Assembly: GCA_036268425.1 (NCBI GenBank)
Contig: DATAUE010000074.1
Location: 124,001 to 188,000, forward strand
Origin: DATARH01 sp036268425
GTDB taxonomy: Bacteria; Pseudomonadota; Alphaproteobacteria; ATCC43930; CGMCC-115725
Direction: 5' to 3'
DNA: 64,000 nt
Notes under the pieces: generated by a model
What the model was told of the DNA's origin: nothing
What the model saw: only the letters and a program-made list of their open reading frames with translations
Database searches by the model: none
Shown: one piece after another, positions 51,681-60,366 of the stretch
Numbering within the stretch: the stretch's first letter is position 1
Layout of the letters: the number at the start of each line of letters is the position of its first letter
Translations under genes and position numbers: made by a program

Positions 51681-52351
51681 GGCCCGTTGCCGGTCTTGCG
51701 CTGGCGCTGCTGGCGCTGGCGGGCGGGACGGCGCTGGCGGCGGATCGCCGGACGCCGCTCGATCCGAACCTGCCGCCGTGGAATGCAGTCGCCAAGGTAC
51801 AGACGAATATCGGCGAGCAATGCACCGGTGTGCTGATCGCCCCGGCGACGGTGCTAACCGCGGCGCATTGCATCTACAACCCGCGGACCCGGGCATTTCT
51901 GCAGCCGGTATCGCTGCATGTCCTGTTCGGCTACCAGCGCGGGGCCTATCGCTGGCACCGGCTGGTGACGCGCGTCGCCATCGGCCGCGGGTTCGACATC
52001 GCGAAAGGGCCGCAGCCGGCGGACTGGGTGCGGCTCGATCTCGCCGAGCCGGTGCCGGTAACACCGCTGCCGCTGGCGCATGAGATCGCCGTTCCCGGTC
52101 TGGCGGTGGCGCTGGCCGGGTACAATCAGGATCGCGAGCAGATGCTGCTCGGCGATACCGCCTGTCAGGTGACAAGGACCGCGGCCTTGCCGGGGTCGGC
52201 GGATTTTATATTTCACGATTGCGCCGGGACCCACGGCACCAGTGGGGCGCCGTTATTGACCCGGCAAGCCGGCGGCTGGGCCGTCATCGGCATCAACATC
52301 GCAGCCGGCCGGCAGACCAATCTGGCGCTCGATGCGCGGTTCGAAAATTGA
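51677..52351 (+). CDS. Secreted trypsin-like serine protease
   Basis: The 224-residue precursor starts at TTG 51677, overlapping the hydrolase stop as TTGA. It has a signal peptide (about residues 1-21, ending ALA) and a compact chymotrypsin-fold domain. The catalytic triad is visible as His64 in TAAHC, Asp116 in PADWVRLDL and Ser189 in GTHGTSGAPLL. Cys pairs near the His and Ser fit disulfides of a periplasmic or secreted enzyme. No PDZ domain follows, unlike DegP. Substrate unknown. The coupling to a lipase-like gene suggests joint envelope or extracellular turnover. Confidence 0.88.
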   Translation: MRPVAGLALALLALAGGTALAADRRTPLDPNLPPWNAVAKVQTNIGEQCTGVLIAPATVLTAAHCIYNPRTRAFLQPVSLHVLFGYQRGAYRWHRLVTRVAIGRGFDIAKGPQPADWVRLDLAEPVPVTPLPLAHEIAVPGLAVALAGYNQDREQMLLGDTACQVTRTAALPGSADFIFHDCAGTHGTSGAPLLTRQAGGWAVIGINIAAGRQTNLALDARFEN

Positions 52352-52459
52352 ACCGTTGCCGGGGCAGCCGCACGCCGCCTCGAACCGATCGGCGGCGTCG
52401 GTTATCATGTCAAGGCTCCGAAGAAATCGGTCTTCGAAGAAAAACAAAACGAGACTGGC

Positions 52460-53089
52460 ATGGATGACCGGGCGAGCCGGGCAATCGTCGATTACCTGAC
52501 GCAGTCGCGCGACGTTGTCGATCGGGCGCTCCACGATCCGCGCTTTACGGCAACGATTGTTGCAATCGTCGATCGCATGGCGGCGGCGCTGGCGGCGGGG
52601 AATAAGGTGCTGCTCGCCGGCAATGGCGGTAGCGCCAGCGATGCACAGCACCTCGCCGGCGAATTATTGTCGCGGCTTTATTACGATCGCGCTCCGACCG
52701 CCGCGATCGCGCTGACCACGGACGGTTCGGTGATGACGGCGATCGCCAACGATTACGGCTATGAGCGGGTATTCGAGCGGCAGGTGCTGGGGCTGGGGCG
52801 CCCCGGCGACGTGTTGATCGCGCTGTCGACCTCCGGGCGCTCGCCGAGCATTCTCAATGCGATAGCGGCGGCGCGGCGCAACGGACTGGTCGTTATCGGA
52901 TTTACCGGACAGAGCGGAGGGGACATGGCGACGCGCTGCGATCTATGCCTGCGCGCGCCCTCGGATTCGACCCCGCTGATCCAGCAAATTCATATCACCG
53001 CCGGGCATGTCATCTGCGGCCTTGTCGAAGAGCGGTTGTTTCCGCGCGCCCCTCCAAACAGGACCTCCGCCGCGGCATCGTCGCGGTGA
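52460..53089 (+). CDS. gmhA: Sedoheptulose-7-phosphate isomerase (phosphoheptose isomerase)
   Basis: The 209-residue SIS-domain protein shows the GmhA signatures GNGGSASDAQHLAGEL (residues about 53-68), STSGRSPSI, and the later QIHITAGHVIC. It converts sedoheptulose 7-phosphate to D-glycero-D-manno-heptose 7-phosphate in the cytoplasm, the entry step to ADP- or GDP-heptose. With the heptose kinase hddA 2.5 kb downstream, the GDP-D-alpha-heptose route is suggested. It heads a plus-strand run of four glycan genes. The stop codon lies in a 14-base tandem duplication. Confidence 0.92.
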   Translation: MDDRASRAIVDYLTQSRDVVDRALHDPRFTATIVAIVDRMAAALAAGNKVLLAGNGGSASDAQHLAGELLSRLYYDRAPTAAIALTTDGSVMTAIANDYGYERVFERQVLGLGRPGDVLIALSTSGRSPSILNAIAAARRNGLVVIGFTGQSGGDMATRCDLCLRAPSDSTPLIQQIHITAGHVICGLVEERLFPRAPPNRTSAAASSR

Positions 53090-53105
53090 CCTCGTCGCGG
53101 TGACC
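53078..53105. repeat. Tandem 14-bp duplication across the gmhA stop codon
   Basis: TCGTCGCGGTGACC at 53078-53091 is repeated at once at 53092-53105, with a third partial unit after it. The first copy contains the TGA stop of gmhA. It resembles the stop-spanning duplications at 9015, 13841, 20230 and 23486. Confidence 0.8.
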
Positions 53106-53215
53106 TCGGCGGAATAGACCGGCCGGCCGGGCGTTTTGATGTGGTGCAAACAAGTATCGGGGCAACAAGTGTCGTGCCCGATCGGGATTTACGGGTTGTG
53201 ACGTCAACCATCGAC

Positions 53216-54202
53216 ATGTCTTTCGCCGGGTTTCGTAATGCCCGCATTCTGATTACCGGCGGGATCGGGCTGATCGGAGCGGCATTGGCGCGGCGACTGG
53301 TTGAGCTTGGCGCGGTGGTTGTGCTGGTCGACGCGATGGTGCCGGAGGCTGGGGCCAATCTCGCCAATATCGACGACATCCGCGACCGCGTGCAGGTCAA
53401 TATCGCGGATATCCGCGACGCCGCCGCGATGCGTCATCTGCTTGCTGGTCAGGCCTTCCTGTTCGACCTTGCCGGCCAGACCAGCCATCTCGATTCGATG
53501 AACGCGCCGGAACACGATCTGGCGGTCAACTGCACCGCGCAGTTGCAGTTGCTCGAATTATGCCGCGCAGTCGCACCCGAAATCGTCGTCGTCCACGCTG
53601 GCACGCGCCAGATTTACGGCCGGCCACGCTATCTGCCGGTTGACGAAGAGCACCCGCTGCGGCCCGCCGATGTCAACGGCGTCAACAAGATGGCCGGTGA
53701 GGCCTACCACCTGCTGTTTCATGATGTCTACGGCGTCAACACCCGCTCGCTGCGGCTGACGAATGTCTATGGGCCGGGCATGCGGATATGCGATGCGCGG
53801 CAAAATTTTCTCGGCATCTGGCTACGCCGGGCACTCGAAGGCGAAGCTTTTGAGGTGTGGGGCGGTGAACAGCGCCGCGAGCTTCTTTACGTCGATGACG
53901 CCGTCGAGGCGTTTTTGCTCGCGGCTTTGTGCCGTGACACGGCGGGGCTCGCGCTGAATGTCGGCGGCGCCACACCGTACACGTTGCTGGCGCTGGGCGA
54001 GGCCTTGGTACGCGCCAATGGCGGCGGCTCGTTCGAGCAGCGCCAGTTTCCCGAGGACCGCAAACGCATCGATATCGGTGACTTTATCACCGACGACCGG
54101 CGCTTTCGCGCCCTGACGGGATGGGCGCCGCACATCGGCCTCGATGAGGGGCTGAGGCGTTCGCTCGAGTATTACCGCCGCCATCTGGCGCGCTATCTCT
54201 GA
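53216..54202 (+). CDS. NAD-dependent epimerase/dehydratase with Asn in place of the catalytic Tyr
   Basis: From ATG 53216 (MSFAGFRNARILITGG) the protein has 328 residues and is an extended SDR of nucleotide-sugar type, with the cofactor loop TGGIGLIG (residues 14-21). The usual Y-x3-K reads NGVNK, placing Asn154 at the tyrosine position with Lys158 kept, and the preceding region HAGTRQIYG replaces the usual SSS-type motif. LTNVYGPGMRI and RRELLYVDDAVEA are conserved. It is likely a 4,6-dehydratase or epimerase-like step on the GDP-heptose or a related sugar, or a non-classical member. It sits between gmhA and a DegT aminotransferase. Confidence 0.82.
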   Translation: MSFAGFRNARILITGGIGLIGAALARRLVELGAVVVLVDAMVPEAGANLANIDDIRDRVQVNIADIRDAAAMRHLLAGQAFLFDLAGQTSHLDSMNAPEHDLAVNCTAQLQLLELCRAVAPEIVVVHAGTRQIYGRPRYLPVDEEHPLRPADVNGVNKMAGEAYHLLFHDVYGVNTRSLRLTNVYGPGMRICDARQNFLGIWLRRALEGEAFEVWGGEQRRELLYVDDAVEAFLLAALCRDTAGLALNVGGATPYTLLALGEALVRANGGGSFEQRQFPEDRKRIDIGDFITDDRRFRALTGWAPHIGLDEGLRRSLEYYRRHLARYL

Positions 54203-54209
54203 GACAAAG

Positions 54210-55337
54210 ATGACATCTGTTATTCCGATACCGCAGACCGACCCGCGCGCCGGCTATTTCGAGTGCAAGGATGAGGTCGACGCCGCGATCGCCCGGGTGC
54301 TCGGCAGCGGCCAGTACATTCTCGGCCATGAGGTCGAGGCGCTCGAAGCGGCGTTTGCCGGATGGCTCGGCGTCGGCCATGCGGTCGGAGCGAGCAACGG
54401 CACCGATGCGATCGAATTGGCGCTGCGCGCCTGCGGCATCGGCGCCGGCGATCTGGTATTCGCCGTGTCACACACCGCGGTCGCCACCGTCGCTGCGATC
54501 GAGCGGGCCGGGGCAACACCGGTGCTGGTCGATATCGAGCGCGGCGGCTTTACGATGGACCCGGGTGCGCTTGAGGAGGCCTTGGCCGACCCGCCAGCCG
54601 GGCGGCCGGCGGCGATCCTGCCGGTGCATCTGTATGGCGAGCCGGCCGATCTCGCGCCGATCACGGCGCTGGCGTCACGGCACGGCCTGCGTGTCATCGA
54701 GGATTGCGCGCAAAGTCATGGTGCGCTGTATCATGGCCGGGCGGCCGGCAGCGTCGGCGACATCGCGTGCTTCAGTTTTTATCCGACGAAAAATCTGGCG
54801 GCGCTCGGCGATGCCGGCATGACGGCGACCGGCGATGCCGCGCTGGCGACGGCGATGCGCGAAATTCGCGAATATGGCTGGCGCGACCGTTATGTCAGCG
54901 CCCGGATCGGCATCAATACCCGGCTCGACCCGATCCAAGCAGCGATCCTCGGTGTCCGGCTACCGCGGCTCGAACACGACAATGCGCGCCGGCAGGCAAT
55001 CGCCGCCCAATACGATGCCGGCCTTGGCGGGTTGCAACTGAAGCTGCCGGCGCGGCGTGTCGGCTGCGCCCATGTGTTCCATCAATACGTCGTTCGCTGC
55101 GCCGAGCGCGACCGCCTGCGTGAGCATTTGCGCGGCAGCCAAATCGGCAGCGGCATTCATTATCCCGCGCCGGTGCATCTGCAACCGGCCTACCGCTACC
55201 GGCTGAGTGAATTTCCGGCGGGGTTGCCGGAAACGACGCATGCCGCTCGCGAAATCCTCAGCCTGCCGATTTACCCGCAACTGGCACGCGACGCGGTGGA
55301 CCGTGTCGTGCGGGAAATTCGCCGCTTCTTTGAATAG
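54210..55337 (+). CDS. DegT/DnrJ/EryC1/StrS nucleotide-sugar aminotransferase
   Basis: The 375-residue PLP enzyme shows GVGHAVGASNGTDAIELAL (split), VIEDCAQSHGA and the PLP lysine Lys194 in YPTKNLAALGDAG, followed by RDRYVSARIGINTRLDPIQAAIL. It transfers an amino group to a keto sugar bound to a nucleotide. It starts 7 bases after the epimerase-like gene and is almost surely its pathway partner, making an amino sugar. It closes the operon before an AT-rich gap. Confidence 0.92.
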   Translation: MTSVIPIPQTDPRAGYFECKDEVDAAIARVLGSGQYILGHEVEALEAAFAGWLGVGHAVGASNGTDAIELALRACGIGAGDLVFAVSHTAVATVAAIERAGATPVLVDIERGGFTMDPGALEEALADPPAGRPAAILPVHLYGEPADLAPITALASRHGLRVIEDCAQSHGALYHGRAAGSVGDIACFSFYPTKNLAALGDAGMTATGDAALATAMREIREYGWRDRYVSARIGINTRLDPIQAAILGVRLPRLEHDNARRQAIAAQYDAGLGGLQLKLPARRVGCAHVFHQYVVRCAERDRLREHLRGSQIGSGIHYPAPVHLQPAYRYRLSEFPAGLPETTHAAREILSLPIYPQLARDAVDRVVREIRRFFE

Positions 55338-55511
55338 TTAAAGTTGTTGTCTTTGTTGCTTTTCGCGCAAAAATTGCAATGCCGTAGGGTAAATCTTCAT
55401 TGTTTTCAGTGAAGACAAAATAGTGACTTTCAACCTTCACGTTCTCCTTCTATGCTCGTTCAATCGTGAGCAATGTTCACATAAAAAAACAAAACACCCG
55501 CGGGAGTTGAA
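55338..55511 (+). promoter_or_regulatory. AT-rich leader of hddA with a 9-bp hairpin
   Basis: This 174-base gap is much richer in A and T than its neighbours. TCTTCATTG and CAGTGAAGA form a hairpin with a TTTT loop at 55394-55415. No T-run follows on the plus strand, so it may be an operator or a weak terminator. It should hold the promoter of hddA and perhaps a control point for the lower half of the cluster. Confidence 0.4.
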
Positions 55512-56558
55512 GTGCCGGCACGCCTGGGTACGACGACACGGGCGCGCGCTCCGTTACGCCTCGGTCTGGCTGGCGGCGGCACCGATCTGTCACCATATTG
55601 CGACGAATTCGGTGGTGCCGCCCTCAATGTGACGATCGACCGTTTCGCTTATGCCTTCATCAGCCCGCGCAAGGACGGGCAGGTAATGTTCCGCGCGAGC
55701 GACCTCAACCGGCGGGAAACCGTGCAGGCACGCAAACGACTGCCGGATGCGACGCTGCTGCTGCACCGCGGCGTCTATGAGCGCGTCGTACGGGACTACA
55801 ATGACAGCATGGCGATTGCCGCGACCGTCACCACGACCGTCGATGCACCACCCAATTCCGGACTGGGCGCCTCATCTGCATTAGTGGTGGCGCTGATCAG
55901 CGCCTATCACACCTTTCTGGGGATACCGCTCGACCCCTATGAAATCGCCCATCTGGCGGTGGATATCGAGCGCAACGATCTGGGGTTGCCGGGTGGCCTC
56001 CAGGATCAATACGCCGCGGCGTTTGGCGGTACCAACTTCATCGAGTTTCGCGGCGACCATCGCGTCATCGTCAATCCGCTGAGGATTTCGGACAGCATCC
56101 GCAACGAACTCGAAGCCTCTCTCGTCGTGTGTTTCACTGGTGGCGCCCGCGACGCTGCGACGATCATCATGCAGCAGACCGCCTATATGGCCGAACACCG
56201 CAAGACTGCGCTCGCCGCGCTCGATCGGCTGAAGGCCAACGCCTTTGCGATGAAGGACGAATACCTGCTCGGCGATATCCGCGAGGTGGCGCATCTGCTT
56301 GGCGATTCGTGGGAAGCAAAAAAGCTGACGGCATCGAATATTTCGACCGATCGCATCGACCGGCTCTGCAATGTGGCTTTTTCCTGCGGCGCGCTGGCCG
56401 GCAAGGTATCAGGCGCCGGCGGCGGCGGGTTTGTCGTGTTCATCGTGCCGCCGGAGGACCGCTCGGAAGTGATCAAGGCGCTCGACGCGGCCGGCGGCAA
56501 AGCAAGCCCGGTCAAATTCACCGATCGCGGCTGCGAAACCTGGCAGATGCGCCTATAG
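55512..56558 (+). CDS. hddA: D-glycero-alpha-D-manno-heptose 7-phosphate kinase
   Basis: The protein (348 residues) begins at GTG 55512, with GGGAG just upstream. It is a GHMP kinase. RAPLRLGLAGGGTDLSPYCDEFGG (split, residues about 8-31) is typical of HddA, the ATP loop reads PPNSGLGASSALVVALI, and GALAGKVSGAGGGGFVVF is the third GHMP motif. It phosphorylates heptose 7-phosphate at position 1 with alpha configuration, leading to GDP-heptose. The guanylyltransferase HddC and the phosphatase GmhB are not in the window. The next gene, on the other strand, is the TPR glycosyltransferase. Confidence 0.9.
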   Translation: MPARLGTTTRARAPLRLGLAGGGTDLSPYCDEFGGAALNVTIDRFAYAFISPRKDGQVMFRASDLNRRETVQARKRLPDATLLLHRGVYERVVRDYNDSMAIAATVTTTVDAPPNSGLGASSALVVALISAYHTFLGIPLDPYEIAHLAVDIERNDLGLPGGLQDQYAAAFGGTNFIEFRGDHRVIVNPLRISDSIRNELEASLVVCFTGGARDAATIIMQQTAYMAEHRKTALAALDRLKANAFAMKDEYLLGDIREVAHLLGDSWEAKKLTASNISTDRIDRLCNVAFSCGALAGKVSGAGGGGFVVFIVPPEDRSEVIKALDAAGGKASPVKFTDRGCETWQMRL

Positions 56559-56581
56559 CCCGGCAGGCCGAAACGCCGTCG

Positions 56582-59386
56582 TCATGGTGCGTTTGGTGCG
56601 CGCTCCGGCAGCCAGGGGTTGCGCGAAGCGCACAGCCGGATATGGCGCCACACCCGCGCTTGCGGCGGCGCCGAGATCAACCGGAACGGCAGCGTTGCGG
56701 TATGCCAGATCGGATTGACGCTGGGATCGATTTCCAGCGCGGCGCCCCAGCGCTGTTCCATCACCCGCCGCTCGGCGGTGTTGCGCGCCGATTTTTCGGG
56801 GTCCAGATGGTCGAGACCGCGGGTTTTAGATTCCTGATGGCGCAGCGTGATGTGCGGCGTCCAGAGGATTTTCCGGCCGCCGGCTCGCAGCTTCAACGCG
56901 AAATCGATGTCGCCGTACCCGACCGGCAGATCGATTTCGTCAAACCCGCCATTGGCCGCGAACAGCGTGCGGCTGACCGCGAGAAAGGCCCCGGTCACCG
57001 CACCCGCGGCGCGGGTGACGTGCCAGCGCTGGGCCGGTCCGGCATCGACGACCGGCTCGTAGCGGCCGTCATGCACATCGACGGACGGCCACCCCAGCAG
57101 GATGCCGGCATGCTGCACCGTATCGTCGGCATAGACGAGCCGCGCCCCGACCGCACCGATCTCGTCGCGTTCGAGGAGGCCGCGCAAATGCCGGTCCCAA
57201 CCGTCGCTGAGCATCAGCATGTCGTCATTGGCGAACAGCAGCAGCGGCGCCTCGGTCTGCGCCGCCGCGTAATTGTTCAATCGCGACCAGTTGAACGGTT
57301 CCTCCAGCGCAACGACGCGCACCCAGCTACGCTGCGCCAGCGCGCCGAGTACCCGTAGCGCCGCTGGATCACGAGAGCCGTTATCGACGACGAGAACCTG
57401 GAACGCGTCGGGTATTGCGGCGTGCTGGCGCAGCGAGTCGATGAAATTTCGCGCATCGGCGACATTGTCGCGCGTCGGGACGATGACTTGAATCGGGCGT
57501 TGCGGCTCGTTCGGCTGCCAGACGACCGACAGGGGACGCCCCGGTCGGGCAGCGGGTTCGATCGATACAACGCGGTCGAGGCCGATCGATGCGAGATGCG
57601 CACGCGCGGCCGCGAAATGCGCCTCGTGGCTTCGGTTTGCCGACGCCGTCGGCGGCAAGGCAAGTTCGTCGTTGCGGCGCAGCGCGACCAGCGGCAGCGG
57701 GATATGGCCGACCGCATTGCACCGTGCGAGGTGCAGCAATAACGCACTGCGCGCGGTTTCCAGCATTCCCGTTGCCGGCAGATCGGCGGCTTCATAAGCA
57801 GGGTGGGCAACGGCAATCGTCTCGCCAAACGGATTGGCTTCGAGCAGCGTGTCGTAATCGACCGTCTGCCGTAACTGCGGGTCCGACCGTCGCGAGATTC
57901 CGCCGCGTTCGCTGACGGTTTCGGCGTCGCATACAAACGCATTCGCGTCACACTCGCCGGCAACGGCAGCGAACCATGCCAATGCATGACGGTGCAGTAA
58001 CGCACCTGGCGCGGGCAGGATCAGCCAATCCGCGACCGCCACGAGCGCGGCGCGGCGTTCGGCGACTCCGGCAGCCTCTTCCGCAGCAATTGCGACCCAG
58101 GCGATGCGCGGGTCACTCGCGGCTGCCCGCTCGACCATCCGACGCAACGCCGGGTCGCTGCCGGTGACGCAAAGCTGCCAGTTGCAATAGGTCTGGGCAC
58201 TGATCGCGGCAATCTGCGCATAGAGCACGTCCAGCGTCACATCCCGAGCGGCCAGAACAACGGCAAAGCGGCGTTGCCCGTCATTCTGCGGGGGTGGCGG
58301 CACCTCGAAAATCTCGCGAAACCGGCCATAGGCGGCGACCGGGAAGGCCGTTTGTGCTGAGAGATCCGGCAGGGCCTCTGCCAACCGGGCGACGGCCTTT
58401 TGCAGGCTGGACACCTGATCCGAGATCGCCAGCAGCGCTTCGACGCCACCCTGCGCCAGCCGTTTGTCGAAAAATTGCTGCTGGCTCTGGGCATAGCCGG
58501 CCTCGAACAATTCATTGCCGGCGGCATCGAGCGAGGGTTGGATTTCCGTGGCGCGGCGGTAGGCGAGCAGCGCTTCGGCACGCCGCCCCTGCAATTTCAG
58601 AACGTGACCAAGTTGCAGGTGAAGATCGGCATTCTCGTTGGCATCGGCGAGTGCGGTACGGTACGTCGACTCGGCTTCGGCGAGGCGACCGGAATCTTTT
58701 AGCATATTGCCAAGCTGAATGCGGATGTCGACACGCGCCGGCAGCAGGTTCAGCGCATCGCCGTAGGTCTCGGCGGCGGCCGCGAATTGCCGCGCATCCC
58801 GCAGGCGATCGCCTTCGCGGATCAACTTTTCACCGGCAAGGATCGCGGCGCGTCCGTCTTCATCCGGCGCCTGATCCCATGCCCGCAATTCGTCCCGCAA
58901 CTCCGCCGCGGCAGCTTCTCCATCGTCGAATAACCGCTGCGCCGTGCGGTAGGCATCGAGCGCGGCATCACGACGACCAAGCAGTTTCAGCAAATGACCG
59001 AGTTGCCGATGGATGTCGCCGTCACTGGGCGATTGGGCGCTGGCCTGACGATAGGCCGCCTCCGCTTCGCCGTAGAGCGTCAACTCTTTCAGCATGTGCG
59101 CCAGCTGTACGCGGGTGTCGACGCGCTCGTGATCGAGCAGCAAGGCGCGACGATAAAGCCAGACGGCGACAGCGTAGTTGCCGGCGTCGCGCGCTCGGTC
59201 GCCGCGCCGCGCGAGACGGTGTGCCAACATGCGGCGCCACGAAAAGCCTTTGCGTGGTGGACGCATGCCGGCTTGGCCGGCGACCCATGCGGTTGTGTGG
59301 GGTTGTCGGAAAATTCGATCGGATACGCGTGACAACGCCGGCTGACCAGCACTCTCGGAGCTTTTCAGCAGGTTTGGTGCACTCAT
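56582..59386 (-). CDS. Large TPR-glycosyltransferase (GT2) fusion
   Basis: The 934-residue protein is a fusion. Residues about 60-300 hold TPR-like repeats (for example AVAVWLYRRALLLDHERVDTRVQLAHML, then repeated units ending AEAESTYRTAL and AEALLAYRRATEIQP). The middle part is a divergent domain. Residues about 640-860 are a GT2 glycosyltransferase with VIVPTRDNVADARNFIDSL, VVDNGSRDP, the metal-binding region FANDDMLML and GAFLAVSRTLFAANGGFDE. TPR-GT2 proteins often build O-antigens, capsules or S-layer glycans. The start overlaps the ABC permease stop (ATGA), so the two are coupled. Confidence 0.87.
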   Translation of the reverse strand: MSAPNLLKSSESAGQPALSRVSDRIFRQPHTTAWVAGQAGMRPPRKGFSWRRMLAHRLARRGDRARDAGNYAVAVWLYRRALLLDHERVDTRVQLAHMLKELTLYGEAEAAYRQASAQSPSDGDIHRQLGHLLKLLGRRDAALDAYRTAQRLFDDGEAAAAELRDELRAWDQAPDEDGRAAILAGEKLIREGDRLRDARQFAAAAETYGDALNLLPARVDIRIQLGNMLKDSGRLAEAESTYRTALADANENADLHLQLGHVLKLQGRRAEALLAYRRATEIQPSLDAAGNELFEAGYAQSQQQFFDKRLAQGGVEALLAISDQVSSLQKAVARLAEALPDLSAQTAFPVAAYGRFREIFEVPPPPQNDGQRRFAVVLAARDVTLDVLYAQIAAISAQTYCNWQLCVTGSDPALRRMVERAAASDPRIAWVAIAAEEAAGVAERRAALVAVADWLILPAPGALLHRHALAWFAAVAGECDANAFVCDAETVSERGGISRRSDPQLRQTVDYDTLLEANPFGETIAVAHPAYEAADLPATGMLETARSALLLHLARCNAVGHIPLPLVALRRNDELALPPTASANRSHEAHFAAARAHLASIGLDRVVSIEPAARPGRPLSVVWQPNEPQRPIQVIVPTRDNVADARNFIDSLRQHAAIPDAFQVLVVDNGSRDPAALRVLGALAQRSWVRVVALEEPFNWSRLNNYAAAQTEAPLLLFANDDMLMLSDGWDRHLRGLLERDEIGAVGARLVYADDTVQHAGILLGWPSVDVHDGRYEPVVDAGPAQRWHVTRAAGAVTGAFLAVSRTLFAANGGFDEIDLPVGYGDIDFALKLRAGGRKILWTPHITLRHQESKTRGLDHLDPEKSARNTAERRVMEQRWGAALEIDPSVNPIWHTATLPFRLISAPPQARVWRHIRLCASRNPWLPERAPNAP

Positions 59387-60171
59387 TCGACCAGCTCGAG
59401 ATGCTTGCGAACGCCCTTAACCAACCACAACCCAATCACGCTCAGGATCGCAAGGTAATAAGTGACATACAAAATATCGTAATGAGTCTGGATACGGTTT
59501 CCCAACAATCCGGCCCGGATCATTTCATAGCAATGAATTGACGGCAGCACTGTCAACCCCACATTGCGCAGAGGCGTGGGCAGCCAGTCGGCGAGAAACC
59601 AGAAACCACTGACCGGCATGTAGATGTAAGAGATGACCATCCAGGCATGCTCAACCAAATCCGTCCGTTCGCTCCAGGCCGCCACAATCAAGGCAATCGT
59701 CAACGACCACCATACCATGTAAAGGTTGCCAACCATAAATAGAGGCAAATTTGCCGGCCAGTCGAGAAATCCAAAAAAATACAAAATCAAAAACGAAAAT
59801 ATGATGGCTCCTATATTACCTATTGCTTCAAGACCGCAACGCCCGACGATGATATCAAACGGTGTCACCCTGCTGTGATACAAAAGGGCGGCATTCTGGC
59901 GAACGACATACAACGCACGACCGGTAACGTGCCGGAACACCAGCAGCGGCAGATAGCCGCTCCAAATCATTGGCATCAGCGGGATGCCATGATCGACCGG
60001 CGACCGGATAAACGACCACATTGCGATCACCGGGAAGGCGAACACCAGCGGCTCGGCAAACAACCATGCGAAGCCGAGGTTCCGGCGGCCCCAACGGGTT
60101 TGTATCTCGCGCATGAAAACCGCGCCCCAGACGCGCCGCTGCACACCCCATGCCGCCAATATGCCCTGCAA
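59383..60171 (-). CDS. ABC-2 type polysaccharide export permease (Wzm/KpsM family)
   Basis: I start it at TTG 60171 because GGAGG lies five bases upstream and the length, 262 residues, matches KpsM/Wzm; the frame remains open to 60249. The first cytoplasmic helix reads RRVWGAVFMREIQTRWGRRNLGFAWLFAEPL (split, residues about 10-40), the KpsM hallmark, followed by six membrane helices. It exports a lipid-linked polysaccharide with an ATPase (Wzt/KpsT) that is missing from the window. Base composition is lower in GC than its neighbours (notably 59700-59830), suggesting transfer. Confidence 0.87.
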   Translation of the reverse strand: MQGILAAWGVQRRVWGAVFMREIQTRWGRRNLGFAWLFAEPLVFAFPVIAMWSFIRSPVDHGIPLMPMIWSGYLPLLVFRHVTGRALYVVRQNAALLYHSRVTPFDIIVGRCGLEAIGNIGAIIFSFLILYFFGFLDWPANLPLFMVGNLYMVWWSLTIALIVAAWSERTDLVEHAWMVISYIYMPVSGFWFLADWLPTPLRNVGLTVLPSIHCYEMIRAGLLGNRIQTHYDILYVTYYLAILSVIGLWLVKGVRKHLELVE

Positions 60172-60287
60172 CCCCACCTCCGCCTGTCTGGTGGCTCGCG
60201 CCGGACCGGCATCACAGCCGCTCCCGATCCGCAAACAACCGATCCGCAATCATGCAACGTGCTGTGCCGGGCGCAAAAAAACATCGT

Positions 60288-60318
60288 GCCACGGGCGGCG
60301 CTGCTGGCCGCCCGTGGC
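60288..60318 (-). promoter_or_regulatory. 12-bp perfect hairpin in the leader of the permease-glycosyltransferase unit
   Basis: GCCACGGGCGGC and GCCGCCCGTGGC enclose a 7-base loop. Read on the minus strand, seven T residues follow six bases after the stem, at 60275-60281. It lies between the divergent permease and Gfo/Idh genes and could act as a leader attenuator for the export unit or as an operator for both. Confidence 0.45.
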
Positions 60319-60366
60319 GGCAGCCGCTATAGCGTCGGTTTATGGCAATTCGATGAGGGCATTCAT

